This document shows, in pieces, positions 21,625-31,953 of a DNA stretch of 39,912 bases. The notes beneath the pieces were generated by a model that ran no database searches, had not been told where the DNA came from, and saw only the letters and a list, made by a program, of their open reading frames with translations. Positions within the stretch are counted from its first letter, which is position 1. Each line of letters begins with the position of its first letter. A program made the position numbers and the translations under genes. Source of the DNA: Cylindrodendrum hubeiense. Taxonomy: Eukaryota > Ascomycota > Sordariomycetes > Hypocreales > Nectriaceae. The DNA lies in contig JAANBB010000377.1 of the NCBI GenBank assembly GCA_014621425.1, forward strand, positions 1-39,912, written 5' to 3'.

Positions 21625-22548
21625 ATGGCTCCCGCCGCTACCATTGAGATCACCGAGAAGACCGGTGCCGAGCTCGAGGCCATCTCCGACGAGATTGACG
21701 AGATCAACGCCGCCAAGTACGACTCCAAGTCCAAGTTCGACGACGAGAAGGACAAGGCCGCCTTCCGCAACTATGAGGATGCCAACGACCGCGTCAAGAA
21801 CTTCTACCGCGAGCAGCACTACAAGCAGACCGTCACCTACAACCTGGCTGCCCGCAACCGCTTCTACAGCTCCACCCGCCCTCGCCCCGAGATGACCATC
21901 TGGGAGGCCATGGAGAAGCTGAACACCCTCATCGACGAGTCTGACCCCGACACCTCTCTCTCCCAGATCCAGCACCTTCTCCAGTCCGCTGAGGCCATCC
22001 GCCGCGACGGAAAGCCCCGCTGGATGCAGCTGACCGGTCTCATCCACGACCTCGGCAAGCTTATGGTCTTCTTCCCTGAGCTCGGCACCCAGGGCCAGTG
22101 GGACGTTGTCGGCGACACCTTCGCTGTCGGCTGCGCTTTCTCTGAGACCTGCGTCTACCCCCAAACCTTCGCTGAGGGCAACCCCGACGCCAAGAACCCC
22201 GACTACAACACCGAGTACGGCATCTACTCTCCCAACTGCGGTCTCGACAACGTCATGCTCAGCTGGGGCCACGACGAGTACCTCTACCACGTCGTCAAGG
22301 ACCAGTCCACTCTCCCCGATGAGGCCCTTGCCATGATCCGTTACCACTCCTTCTACCCCTGGCACCGTGGCGGTGCTTACCGCCACCTCATGTGCGACAA
22401 GGACTGGGAGATGCTGAAGGCTGTCAACGCTTTCAACCCCTACGACCTTTACAGCAAGAGCGACGGTGTTCCCGACGCCGTCAAGCTCAAGCCTTACTAC
22501 ATGGAGCTGATCGCCGAGTTCTTCCCCAACCCGGTCGTCAAGTGGTAG
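21625..22548 (+). CDS. myo-Inositol oxygenase (MIOX), single exon
   Basis: The 307-residue protein matches the MIOX family over its length. MIOX is a cytosolic di-iron HD-domain enzyme that cleaves myo-inositol with O2 to D-glucuronate, the first step of inositol breakdown. The expected iron ligands are present: His117 (IQHLLQ), His141-Asp142 (LIHDLGK), His216 (WGHDEY), His241 (IRYHSF) and Asp274 (PYDLYSK). The protein ends in Trp, as in mammalian MIOX. The N-terminal 30 residues are acidic and variable. Codon use is extremely biased to C-ending codons, and the leader is CT-rich, which suggests strong expression. Because of this bias the antisense strand is open for 337 codons over the same DNA. 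That frame is a shadow. No other inositol-pathway gene lies beside it, although an aldo/keto reductase is about 4 kb downstream. Confidence 0.95.
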   Translation: MAPAATIEITEKTGAELEAISDEIDEINAAKYDSKSKFDDEKDKAAFRNYEDANDRVKNFYREQHYKQTVTYNLAARNRFYSSTRPRPEMTIWEAMEKLNTLIDESDPDTSLSQIQHLLQSAEAIRRDGKPRWMQLTGLIHDLGKLMVFFPELGTQGQWDVVGDTFAVGCAFSETCVYPQTFAEGNPDAKNPDYNTEYGIYSPNCGLDNVMLSWGHDEYLYHVVKDQSTLPDEALAMIRYHSFYPWHRGGAYRHLMCDKDWEMLKAVNAFNPYDLYSKSDGVPDAVKLKPYYMELIAEFFPNPVVKW

Positions 22549-23427
22549 ACGGTTGTGTTTGACTTGAGATGACAAGAAGAAGCGTTTAAAGCATGGGTTG
22601 CAATTGAGGCCAAGGTATCAAAAGGCCAGGATGGGATATGAATTCGAGCGACATGATAAATATAAATATAAACTGTTTATGGACAAACCTTTCAGTGCCA
22701 TACTTGCCTGCTTTTGTGATTCGACGTGATATAACCTCAGACAATAGGAAACAATTGGTATTAATGCCAGCCAACACAATAGAAGACTCGAGCTATACCC
22801 GGTAGTGCTCGGTAATATGCAAGAGAATAGGAAAGGGAGAAGAAGGACATAGCGTGTTGAAATATCAACACTGACAACCTCTCTTTGAAGCATTGCGTTG
22901 GATGAACTAGCTGTATCCCACTGTAGAATCGGAGTTGCGTAATTCAACCAAATTGCTAGAAGCTGCCTCGTCTACTGTGAAGAACTCACCGAATGAAATC
23001 GATTTATATGTGCTAACAAATGAATCCATACATTTCGGTACACATTCGAAGATTTTCTCCCAAGAACAATGCCCGAGTCGCAAGAGCTGAGTTATGTAGG
23101 CATGTCTCCTCTCACCAATCAATGTGGTGCTCAGCGGGTTGGGATTTTTTTTAGTGGAGACAATCGACGATAACGCGATAAGAAAAAAAGTTGCAACGAA
23201 ATTTTGTGCCAGTTTATCCGAGCTGCCCAAATCTAGTCCCGATACAGCTAGAGACCCCTTGAATAGCCAATTAGAGGATGTTCCGAGGGAGAAGCTGCCC
23301 CTCAGTCGGCTTGGAAATTTAGATGCAGCGCAACTGAGGTCGCCAGTCTGTGATAGTCGCTGAGAAATCGACAACTTCACGACCCGCAGACTCGACTCCT
23401 GCGCATTCTTCACCCCAAATCCTCAAA
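22549..23427. other. Intergenic: MIOX 3' UTR and DBP9 promoter
   Basis: An AT-rich TAAATATAAATATAAA stretch near 22658-22675 may help 3' end formation of the inositol oxygenase transcript. The minus strand is open for 168 codons (22907-23413), but that frame begins with GTG and overlaps the DBP9 start region, so I do not call it. The last 80 bases before DBP9 are the probable leader. Confidence 0.6.
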
Positions 23428-25563
23428 ATGGTGGCCGAAAAGCGAAAGCGCGAGCAAGGCGACGAGCCCCCGAAGGCGACCGAGGTGGTCAAGTCCGACA
23501 CAGCCAAGAAATCCACCCAACCCGAGGAGGAGATTTCATTCATCGACCTCGGCCTGGATCCCCGATTGCTTCAGGCCATTGCCCAGCAGAAGTTCGCCAA
23601 ACCCACCCTCGTTCAGCGCAAGGCCATTCCTCTCGCCCTCAACGGCCAGGATGTGCTAGCCAAGGCCGACTGTGGCTCAGGCAAGACGGCTGCCTACGTC
23701 CTCCCTCTGCTGTCGAGCATTCTCAAGCGCAAATCCGTACGTCCATGCCTTTGTCTCCAGCTCGAGTTTTCTTTCCCGCTTGCTAACACAAACACCAGAC
23801 CGACTCCTCCGCCTTCACCGCCGCCCTCATCCTCGTCCCTACCCGCGAGCTTGCCGACCAGGTCTTCAAGGCCATCGAACAGTTCTCCTCCTTCTGCGCA
23901 AAGGACATCCGAACCGCGAAGTTGACCGACAAGGTCTCGAGTGCCGTCCAGCGAGCTCTCCTCTCCAACTCCCCCGATATCGTCATCTCGACTCCGGCCA
24001 CAGCATGGCACAACCTCAACTCCTCTGCCCTCTCGCTTGACAAGTTGACACATCTGGTGTTGGATGAGGCGGATCTGGTCCTGTCGTATGGTTACAATGA
24101 GGACTTGGAGAACCTCTCGCGGTCAATTCCCAAGGGTGTCCAAGTGATGATGATGAGCGCAACATTGACGGACGAGGTCAACACACTGAAGGGCATTTTC
24201 CGTCGGGACCCGACCCTGCTGGATCTTAAGGAGAAGGAGGCTGAGGGTGAGGGTATCACTCAGTTCGTCGCCAAGTATGTGCCACAGTCCCATCCTGCAC
24301 TCTGCTACTGTGACTAACAATTCCATAGGTGTGGTGAAGACGAGAAGTTCCTTCTTGCCTATGTCATCTTCAAGCTGAAGTTGATCAAGGGCAAGTGCAT
24401 CATCTTCGTCAGCGACATCGACCGATGCTACCGATTGAAACTCTTCTTCGAGCAGTTTGGTATCCGAAGCTGTATCCTGAACTCAGAATTGCCTCTCAAC
24501 TCGCGAGTGCACGTTGTGGAAGAGTTCAACCGAAATGTGTACGACATCATCATCGCCGCGGATGAGAAGAACGCCATGCTAGGAGACAAGGAGGAGGTCG
24601 AAGAGGATGCGGAAGCCGAGGAGACAAAGGAAACCTCCAAGAACCCCGAAAATGCCGAAGATGATGCCGCTGAGAAAGAGGCAGCGCGCCCGAAGAAGAA
24701 GTCAAAGCCTTCCAAGGCCGACAAGGAGTACGGTGTATCACGAGGTATGAACGACCCTTCCCAACCGAGTTCTTCGATACCTAGGAGCCTTTGCACACAT
24801 GCAACCTTAAGGAATTCTTGGCGAGGTAACAATTACTAACGATGGCTTTTATAGGTGTCGATTTCAAGAAGGTGTCAGCAGTCATCAACTTTGATCTTCC
24901 TACCACTGCTTCATCCTACACACACCGGATAGGAAGAACTGCCCGAGCTGGCCAGACCGGCATGGCCCTTTCCTTTGTCGTTCCCAAGGAACTCTACCGA
25001 AAACATATGCCCACGTCGACAGTTACCTCGGAGAAGGATGAGAAGGTCATGGCCAAGATTGTGCGACAGCAAGCCAAGCGAGGCAAGGAGGTGAAGCCTT
25101 ACAACTTCAACATGAAGCAGGTTGATCCTTTCCGCTACCGAATGAACGATGCCCTACGTGCCGTCACCAAGGTTTCCATTCGAGAGGCCCGAACGAGGGA
25201 GCTTAGGCAAGAACTGCTCAAGAGTGATAAGCTCAAGCGGTGAGTTCATCCCCAACACTTCCAATTCCTTGTTTCTTGTTCTAACTTGCAACGTCTAGAT
25301 ACTTTGAGGAGAACCCTACCGAGCTGAGCCATCTGCGACACGACGGAGAGCTCAGGACGGCGAGACAGCAGGCCCATCTCAAGCACATCCCTGAGTACCT
25401 GCTGCCCAAGGATGGTAAGCAGAATTTGGACACAGATGTCGGCTTTGTGCCCTTGAGGAAAGACCGCAAGGGGAAGTCGCATAGAAAGGGCAAGGGATTC
25501 AAGGTGGGCGGACGGAAACGGGATCCGCTCAAGACATTCAAGGCTCGGCGGAAGACGAAATAG
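23428..25563 (+). CDS. DBP9: ATP-dependent DEAD-box RNA helicase DBP9 (60S ribosome biogenesis)
   Basis: There are five exons, 23428-23736, 23799-24274, 24329-24744, 24855-25239 and 25299-25563, joined in frame to 616 residues. All introns are GT-AG with clear CTAAC branch sites. The frame is open 26 codons upstream but without ATG, so 23428 is the start. Motifs in order: Q motif (Phe38, Gln63), motif I ADCGSGKT (80-87), PTREL (Ia), DEAD (192-195), SAT (223-225) and HRIGRTAR (424-431). An acidic/Lys-rich insert of about 60 residues interrupts domain 2 before the VSRGVDF segment, and the end is very basic ([12 protein letters not shown]). This arrangement is characteristic of Dbp9, a nucleolar helicase needed for early 60S subunit (27S pre-rRNA) maturation. 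Confidence 0.95.
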
Positions 25564-26254
25564 AGGATTCAAATAGGATAGCGTTTTGGGATTCATCGTG
25601 TGCGAGATACCTCGAGGAATTAAGAAATGAGCGGGTTTCCTTTATTGCAAACTGTTGTATCAATGACGCGCGTGATCTGGATATTACTTTGTACAAGCCA
25701 TGAACTGCCAGATATCGGTTCACTATTTAATTTCTTAGCACCTCAGAAGCCAATGCCATTCAGCGGAGTTAACCCCGGGTTCCACCGTCTCATCTTAGTC
25801 CAAATGTGTCACTCCGCCATCGCCGGACGAAACAATTCCACGGCATCGTTCACAACTCCGTCTCCGCATCGTACTGCGGCTTTCTTTGACCCCACGTAGT
25901 TTAGCGCTGCGAGGCCGGCTTAGTCACGCATGCACGTCGCCGGAGACAACGGCGGTAGGCGGCCGGATTGGTGGGGCACACGGTCGGGCTGCGGGCTGGA
26001 CTCTCGGGGATAGGTGTTGTTGTTGGTGGGTGGCATTTCAGTCGGCATGATTACTGATATTCGGGAATATGATGATGAGATGCTGCGGGGTATTCCCAAA
26101 GGTATAAAGAGGGATTGTATAGTGGTGATTTATCGTGTTAGGAGAGAATCACCACGACTTCAAGAGTACTCAATCACACAGGCACACAAGATCTTTGAGC
26201 ATCAGCGCCACACCTTTGAGCCTCATCAACCAACCCAATTCCACCATTTCGGAT
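25564..26254. other. Intergenic: DBP9 3' UTR and reductase promoter
   Basis: Bases around 25930-25970 are rich in CGG triplets, of the kind zinc-cluster regulators bind. A TATAAA box lies at 26103. No additional gene is supported. Confidence 0.6.
26103..26108 (+). promoter_or_regulatory. TATA box of the aldo/keto reductase gene
   Basis: TATAAA followed by a purine-rich stretch lies 147 bp before the start codon, so a transcription start near 26135 and a leader of about 120 nt would be expected. Confidence 0.5.
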
Positions 26255-27406
26255 ATGGCCCCTCCAGCTCAACTTCCTCTGCGCCAGTTTGGCAAAAATG
26301 GCCCGGGAATTCCCACCATCGGATTCGGTCTGATGGGCATGAGCGTCGGCTACGGCTCAACAGAGTCCGCCTCCCCCTTCTCCTCCCAGCGGAACCTCGC
26401 AAAAGGGCATGCTAATATATCCTAACAGTTCCGATGAAGATCGCCTCAAACTTCTTGATCGCGCATGGGAGCTCGGATGCACCAGCTGGGACACGGCCGA
26501 CATCTACGGCGACTCGGAGGACGTTGTTGGTAAATGGTTCAGGTTGCACCCCGAGCGCCGCGACGACATCTTCCTAGCCACTAAGTTCGGTCTCAAGATC
26601 GATGGGGGTGCCATCCTGACGGACTCGTCGCCTGAGCATTGTCGTGAAAGCATTAAGCGCAGCCTGGAGCGGTTGGGTGTGGACTATGTCGACTTGTACT
26701 ACATGCACCGCGCCGACGAGAAGGTTCCCATTGAGAAGACGGTGGAGGCCATGAAGCAGATAGTTGAGTAAGCATTTGCCTCGCTGTGACCCTGCTAGCT
26801 TAACAGATTACTCAACAACGCGATAGGGAGGGCAAGGCCAAGTACCTAGGTCTCTCTGAGGTCTCGTCCACCACACTTCGGCGGGCCAACGCCGTCCACC
26901 CCATATCCGCTGTCCAGGTAGAGTACAACCCCTGGACACTCGACATCGAAGGCCCGGCAGGCACCAACCTTCTCGACACCTGCGTCGAGCTCGGCGTGTC
27001 CGTCTTCGCTTACGCGCCACTCGGACGTGGCATCCTGACGGGTCGGTACAGATCTGTCGACGACTTCGAGGAGGGTGATGCCCGACGTGGCATGACTCGC
27101 TTCCAGGGCGATAACTTCAAGAAGAACCTCGTCATCGTGGATAAGTGCAATGAGCTGGCCGAGCGCAAGGGGTGCACGTCCAGCCAGCTGGTTCTAGCGT
27201 GGTTGGTGGCGCAGAATAAGAACATCTTTGTGATCCCCGGGACCAAGAAGATCAAGTATCTAGAGGAGAACGTGGGGGCGTCCGCCGTGACCTTGACCCA
27301 CGAGGAGCAACAGGAGCTGAGGAAATTGGTCTTAGAGGCTGGGGTTGAAGGTGGGCGAGACCCAACGTTTGGTGCCTTTGTAGACACTGTACCTCTGGAG
27401 ACATGA
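26255..27406 (+). CDS. Aldo/keto reductase, AKR13-like
   Basis: Three exons, 26255-26364, 26429-26767 and 26827-27406, give 342 residues. The NADPH-dependent (alpha/beta)8 barrel is recognised by GFGLMGMS near the N-terminus and by the catalytic tetrad Asp58, Tyr63 (WDTADIYG), Lys89 (ATKFG) and His130 (YYMHRAD). QVEYNPWT and the GTKKIKYLEEN cofactor-binding end follow. The sequence resembles the YakC/pyridoxal-reductase (AKR13) branch; the natural substrate cannot be read from it. Intron 1 uses a weak donor (GTCCGC). I placed it there because it keeps frame, has a branch site (GCTAAT) and restores the expected spacing between the first strand and the SDEDRLKLLD helix. Intron 2 is standard (GTAAGC...ATAG). 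The gene converges with the acetyltransferase gene 114 bp away. Confidence 0.88.
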
Positions 27407-27520
27407 TCGTGCCAAGCTGTATTCCAAAGTACTCACATTGTACTCGAGGTTGAGGACTAGTCTCAAGAATGTAAATTGTATGTAATTGATATGCAGGTTG
27501 TCTAAGCGATCGAATGCCGG

Positions 27521-28250
27521 TCAAACAAGGTCCATCCGAAATACTTTGCCCTGCCACATAGCGTTATTCCTTGTGGGAACTTCAAAGTCATCGACAGGCT
27601 TGAACCCCATGTCTTCATAATATCTGACCACGGTCAGAAGAGGATGCAATCTTAGAATGTGCTGCAACTTACTGGACTAACCCGCCAGTCCCTCCCACCC
27701 AGCAGTCAACCCAGATGGTATTCTTGCCATGCTCGACGGCGTACTGCTTGACCTTGTTTACCAGCGCTACACCTGCCCCCTTACGTCTCTCATCGACTCG
27801 ATGGTCCGCGACGAGAACGTCCAAGAAGACAAAACTGCCGGCTTCTGTTGCAGCCGCGACGTGGGGCTTTAGGTTCTCCGGGGATAAGATATGCGTCGCA
27901 AAGTGGTCGTCTCGAAGCTTGACGGCTCCAACCGAAACATACGTCTTTCCTAGCTCATCCACTCGGCGGGCCAGTCCGTCGTCCAGGGTCCCGGTAGCGT
28001 CGTCCTCGACTTCGGCGATGAATGTCCTCACCCGTTCGCCGTGGCCCGTGTCTCGGAAGTTCTCCGACTGTGCAACAGAATTGCGAATAGCCTGGCCAAA
28101 ACTGGGGTTTCTCGAAAACAACTCCGTGCCCCATTGGGCCGCATTTCCAGCGGCGGTGAGGTGGGGGATTGTCGAGTCGAATGCGTCGATGATGAACTGA
28201 GCATCGTGGGATGATGCAGCCGCGTCGCGAATATAGAACGGGCCCGGCAT
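27521..28250 (-). CDS. GNAT-family N-acetyltransferase
   Basis: Two exons, 28250-27673 and 27623-27521, give 226 residues. The 49-bp intron (GTAAGT...GTCAG) splits a Gln codon, and splicing replaces the stop met by reading through. The protein shows the GNAT fold order: a strand FVFLDVLVADHRV, then the acetyl-CoA binding segment RRKGAGVALV (155-164), then WVDCWVGGTGGLVQYYEDMGF, the usual strand-helix end of the domain. The closing RNNAMWQGKVFRMDLV also fits. The acceptor substrate is unknown. The N-terminal 30 residues lack a signal peptide, so a cytosolic or nuclear enzyme is likely. A 12-bp palindrome lies just upstream of the start. Confidence 0.85.
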
Positions 28251-28263
28251 TCTTTCGGGATCC

Positions 28264-28275
28264 TACTACGTAGTA
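28264..28275. promoter_or_regulatory. 12-bp palindrome TACTACGTAGTA
   Basis: A perfect palindrome 13 bp upstream of the acetyltransferase start codon. It could be a dimeric regulator site or chance. No second copy is seen beside it. Confidence 0.3.
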
Positions 28276-30211
28276 TGCTACGCCAAAACCCTGTGCCTTA
28301 TCGTTTGTAGTCGGTCAGGTTGGCGGCTCAAGGTCAGCATCCTCATCGCATGCCACCACGCAATGTGACGCTAGTAGGGATGACCCTCCTTGCGCATCCC
28401 ACGTTTTTGAATGGTGACGAGCGTCAGAACACCGCCGAAATCTCGGGCGTTTTGGTATCCCCAGATTTACCAGAATCTGGATAACCTTTCAAGATTCAAC
28501 GGGGTAGACATCGGGCCGGATCTGAACGAACCTCGGGAGTCTGGTACTGGATGATCAAGCGAGCCTCGGTTCGCGGCGCGAAGGCGGCGAAACTCACCTT
28601 GAGCCCCCACTCGAGTTGGAAAGGTGATCCCTACACCTTGGGAGGGAACGTGCATGCATATCCGGTTGCCTACCGGCACATTCAAATAAGAAACCCGCTC
28701 GGTTGGACGTGTGATGATATTCTTTGCATCTTCCCTCCTGAATCGCCCCACGTACCGCACCCAGAGTCGCCAAGATGGTTGGTGCGCGACTGCGTGACTG
28801 CTTGACTGCTTGACTGGATGAGGTAGAGGTCGCAGTGGTCTTTTACCCCCTGGCGAAAGAAGGGTGCGAGCAGCAAAAGGCTGCAATGAGACGGAAAGTC
28901 GATTCATTCCCCACTCATCCCGGTGATGGTGTTGACACCAACCTGGTCCATGAACCTGCTCTGGTACCTCACAGTGGTGAAATGGGCGCTAATGTACGAT
29001 GGCGGCTTTTTGTCAGCCCCGAAGAATAATGGACACCCGCTCCTGATAAGACCCTGATTTTAGCATCGGGAGCCAGAAGATGTGATGGTGGCTCGTAACG
29101 AGGGAACTCGCAGATTTCTCGGACAATGCATCTCGGGGACCCGTGACACATCCCGTCCGGACACTGCGTTTCCCGCGGTAGCGGCTGCCAAACACGGCCA
29201 AAGGTGTCCTGGGGAGCCGTCTTATGCATAATAAATGACGGCACCTGGGCGAGTTATTCACCGACTGCAACGATTGGCAGACGAGGAACTGCCGAGCCAT
29301 TGGAGGCTTGATCAAGACAAGCGCCCGGGATCTTCCTTCAGTGTGTGACAGGTGAGGGAAGGTTTCCTCAAGGCTAGTTGGTTCAGGTGAGGCCCGGCGA
29401 TCGAACTCAAAAAGAAAAGGCGCCGCCCTACTCGCAGTGGTCTATTGTGCGTGCTTCGTCATTTTGGTCAAAGGGCTGCTAGTACATAGACGGTCCTTGC
29501 ATAATCACTAGCCCCTCAACATTAGACGGGAAAGGAAGGAAGCTGTAAAGAGCATCCCGTCACTGGCAACTATGAGGCTTGCAACACCCGTGGGGGGTTG
29601 GTTGAAGCAGCACAGGGAACAACCAGGCGTGTCCCTTCGTCTGGCGGATACTTTCCCAGGGTCTCCGAGTCCTGCAGGACATCAACTCCACGAAATGGGG
29701 TCGGATCCATTTGTCGTAAGACTGGACCACATATCAGACCAGCGTAATAGATCCATCTGCGATATGCGAAAGGCGATACTCGCAAGCGTGGGTCGGCGGT
29801 GAAGCACGGCGAGTCAGCCGCGAACAAGGTGACCCATGGGGGGCCGAAGGTCGGGGGCGCCTGGCCGGCGCTTTGGGTGCCGGGTGGAGCACCCTCCTAC
29901 ACCTAATTGAAACGGCTGATTGCGCACACATCGCTTTGTTGAGAGGGAGGGGGGCTAACACCTATCAAGTGCCGGCAAGATGATTTGGGCAACATTCCGA
30001 CTTGGCGATTGGGTTGTCTGTGGTTCGACAGGCCGAGAGTTGGGCTGGCGATCAAGGTCCGGGGACCTTGATGGGTCCCGACGCCGCGTCCTTCCAGCTC
30101 GCGTCTCCCTGAACATCCCGTAGCCATAAATATTAGTCGTGCTGTCGCCACAATCCGGCTTGGTCGAGTCCCGACACCTTTGCCTTCTATTGTGTCCAAT
30201 CTGCTTGCCTC

Positions 30212-30256
30212 TGACGTGAGGTTTCTCTGTAATGGGAGACTTGTCTCTGACGTGAG
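30212..30256. promoter_or_regulatory. Two direct TGACGTGAG boxes (ATF/CREB-like half-site)
   Basis: TGACGTGAG occurs at 30212-30220 and again at 30248-30256, 36 bp apart and about 170-210 bp before the start of the F-box-like gene. TGACGT is the core recognised by ATF/CREB bZIP factors. Role is inferred only. Confidence 0.4.
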
Positions 30257-30423
30257 ATACACTGTACCGCATGACCACCGAAGCCATCAACAGCACGAAG
30301 TCGTGATACCAACGTAACTCGGCCTTAAAAGCGAACAACCCGGCCGAATAAAAGTTGTTCCCCTCAAAGCCTCAAAGCAGATCCCATCATCGCCATTTGC
30401 CGTGAGGTCGATTCACTAGCACC

Positions 30424-31281
30424 ATGGCTGGAGAACATCCCTTTCTCATGCGGATCCCGGCAGAGATCCGCATGATGATATATCAATACCTGCTGGACAA
30501 TGGCAGCAGCAAAAAGATTTCGATTCGGAATAAGTCAAGGTGGGAGTACCAGACAAACGACCCCAACAGTCTTCGATCTCCCTATCACATCATGGAACGG
30601 TCCTTTGCGAAGAGGTCATATGAAACCACATATTGCGCCGACAGCGATTGCGACCGAGCGATGCATACGGCGATCATGCAAATCAACAGGAAAATCAGAG
30701 AAGAAACATCCCAGTTCCTGTATGGAAGACACTCGTTTCACTTTGGCGAGCATATCGAGGCCGTGGTTCCATTCCTCGACGACAAGACGCCACAGACCCG
30801 AGACTTGGTCAAAGAAATGAGCCTATATAAGCGCAGCCCAACCAACGCTATCGAGCCGGATTCGCTTGACTGGGCTTCTGTCTGTCGCTTCATGCGAAAC
30901 TCAACAGGGCTAGATAAATTGACACTCGTCATTGAGGGCGGCCGACCGAGGCAACCGTGGGACGGCCCGCAAAGTTTAACGGTTTCGGACTTTCGACTTT
31001 TGTATTCGACACGCCACGAGAGTCTGGAATGGGCACGCGAGCTCGCGTCGGTGAAGAGTATTGGAGAAGTGGAAATTGTGGCCGACATTCATTACCTACC
31101 GGATCCGCAGTCGAACATGATGCTGGTTTTGGCAGCATTCTCGGCGTCAATTGAGACGTCTTTGGTGGATTTCCTTCGAGAAGACTTGGGGATTCCCGCG
31201 CGGGTTGGAAAGGGCACATATTGCGGTACTGGGGCGTTTGGGCGAAAAAACTGTCACCGAGGCGGATGTATAACGAGCTAA
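30424..31281 (+). CDS. F-box-like protein of unknown function
   Basis: A single-exon frame of 285 residues starts in a near-ideal context (CACCATGGC). Residues 10-24 (RIPAEIRMMIYQYLL) resemble the start of an F-box or of the related fungal LPxEIRxxIY families. About 60 residues later comes a segment with REETSQFLYGRHSFHF, which in these families follows the box and begins a conserved region. No WD40 or leucine-rich repeats follow. The C-terminus is short and Cys/Gly-rich (CGTGAFGRKNCHRGGC). If it is an F-box protein, it would recruit a target to an SCF ubiquitin ligase, but neither Skp1 binding nor a target can be seen. Such genes are numerous in these fungi. Confidence 0.7.
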   Translation: MAGEHPFLMRIPAEIRMMIYQYLLDNGSSKKISIRNKSRWEYQTNDPNSLRSPYHIMERSFAKRSYETTYCADSDCDRAMHTAIMQINRKIREETSQFLYGRHSFHFGEHIEAVVPFLDDKTPQTRDLVKEMSLYKRSPTNAIEPDSLDWASVCRFMRNSTGLDKLTLVIEGGRPRQPWDGPQSLTVSDFRLLYSTRHESLEWARELASVKSIGEVEIVADIHYLPDPQSNMMLVLAAFSASIETSLVDFLREDLGIPARVGKGTYCGTGAFGRKNCHRGGCITS

Positions 31282-31953
31282 GCGGTTGGGACTGAGACGC
31301 TGTGCTCCTTTGTTGCGCTGCTTTGTTTCTTGGGATGTAGAATTAGGTGCATCGGCTATGGCGTTTCTTGACGAGAGTTCATGAATGAACGAATGAATGA
31401 TGTGGGAAAATAATCATCAAATACGAGCAATCACTGGGCGTCTGAATGTGTCTAGTCGTTGATATTGTGGAGTGTTGAAACGTTTCCTCATTCCAGGTCC
31501 CTTGCCTCCTTCGCTTGGTGAACCCTTCTAGAAGCCTCAGGTGTTCATGCCAGGCAGCGCAAAACGACCTTCACGTGACGTTGCATCACACCAGCTTCGC
31601 AGGGTCGCTAATTAGAAGGTGGCCTGGGCGAGCTCCTGCCGCCTAAAAACGTTGCCAAGTAGTGCTACTGCCAAGTGCTGCTACCTTACGTACAGCGCTG
31701 TTCCGCAGTTGGAACTGGACCCATTATCTCAGCCTCCCCCATTACCTACACACTATCGTCACCCTGCGCCTCGTCCGCGCGCATCCCTCTCTCGAACGAC
31801 AGCACCCGGCGCCTCCGCAACTACACCCCGATTCCGCCGCCATCGTCACCACCATCGCCCACTGCCATCGTCGCATGTCGACCTCTCAATAGGAGCCTGG
31901 CTCTTCCCAACCTGTCCCAAGCTACCCCGCTACAATAGCCATAGCTCGACAAG
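31282..31953. other. Intergenic: VPS35 promoter and leader
   Basis: A TCACGTGA palindrome is at 31571-31578. From about 31720 the sequence is C-rich, as in fungal 5' leaders, and runs into the VPS35 start. Short plus-strand frames here (up to 129 codons, Pro/Arg/Ser-rich) cross the VPS35 start in other frames and are not credible genes. Confidence 0.6.
31571..31578. promoter_or_regulatory. TCACGTGA palindrome (E-box/CPF1-like site)
   Basis: An 8-bp palindrome with a CACGTG core, about 380 bp upstream of the VPS35 start and followed directly by CG, which extends it to CACGTGACGT. bHLH or bZIP factors bind such sites. Confidence 0.35.

Larger units (their letters stand above)
28251..30423. other. 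2.2-kb divergent promoter region
   Basis: This region lies between the divergent starts of the acetyltransferase and F-box-like genes. It contains a palindrome at 28264-28275, a short TTGACTGC tandem repeat near 28795-28817, and two TGACGTGAG boxes at 30212 and 30248. Open frames here are below about 150 codons and have no recognisable features. Confidence 0.6.

Noticed and set aside
21562..22575. A 337-codon open frame antisense to the inositol oxygenase gene
   Set aside because: It mirrors the extreme codon bias of the real gene: preferred C-ending codons leave few stops on the other strand. Its translation is a Val/Leu/Gly/Asp-rich low-complexity chain.
22907..23413. A 168-codon minus-strand frame divergent from DBP9
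   Set aside because: It starts with GTG; the first ATG leaves only about 40 codons. No family features.
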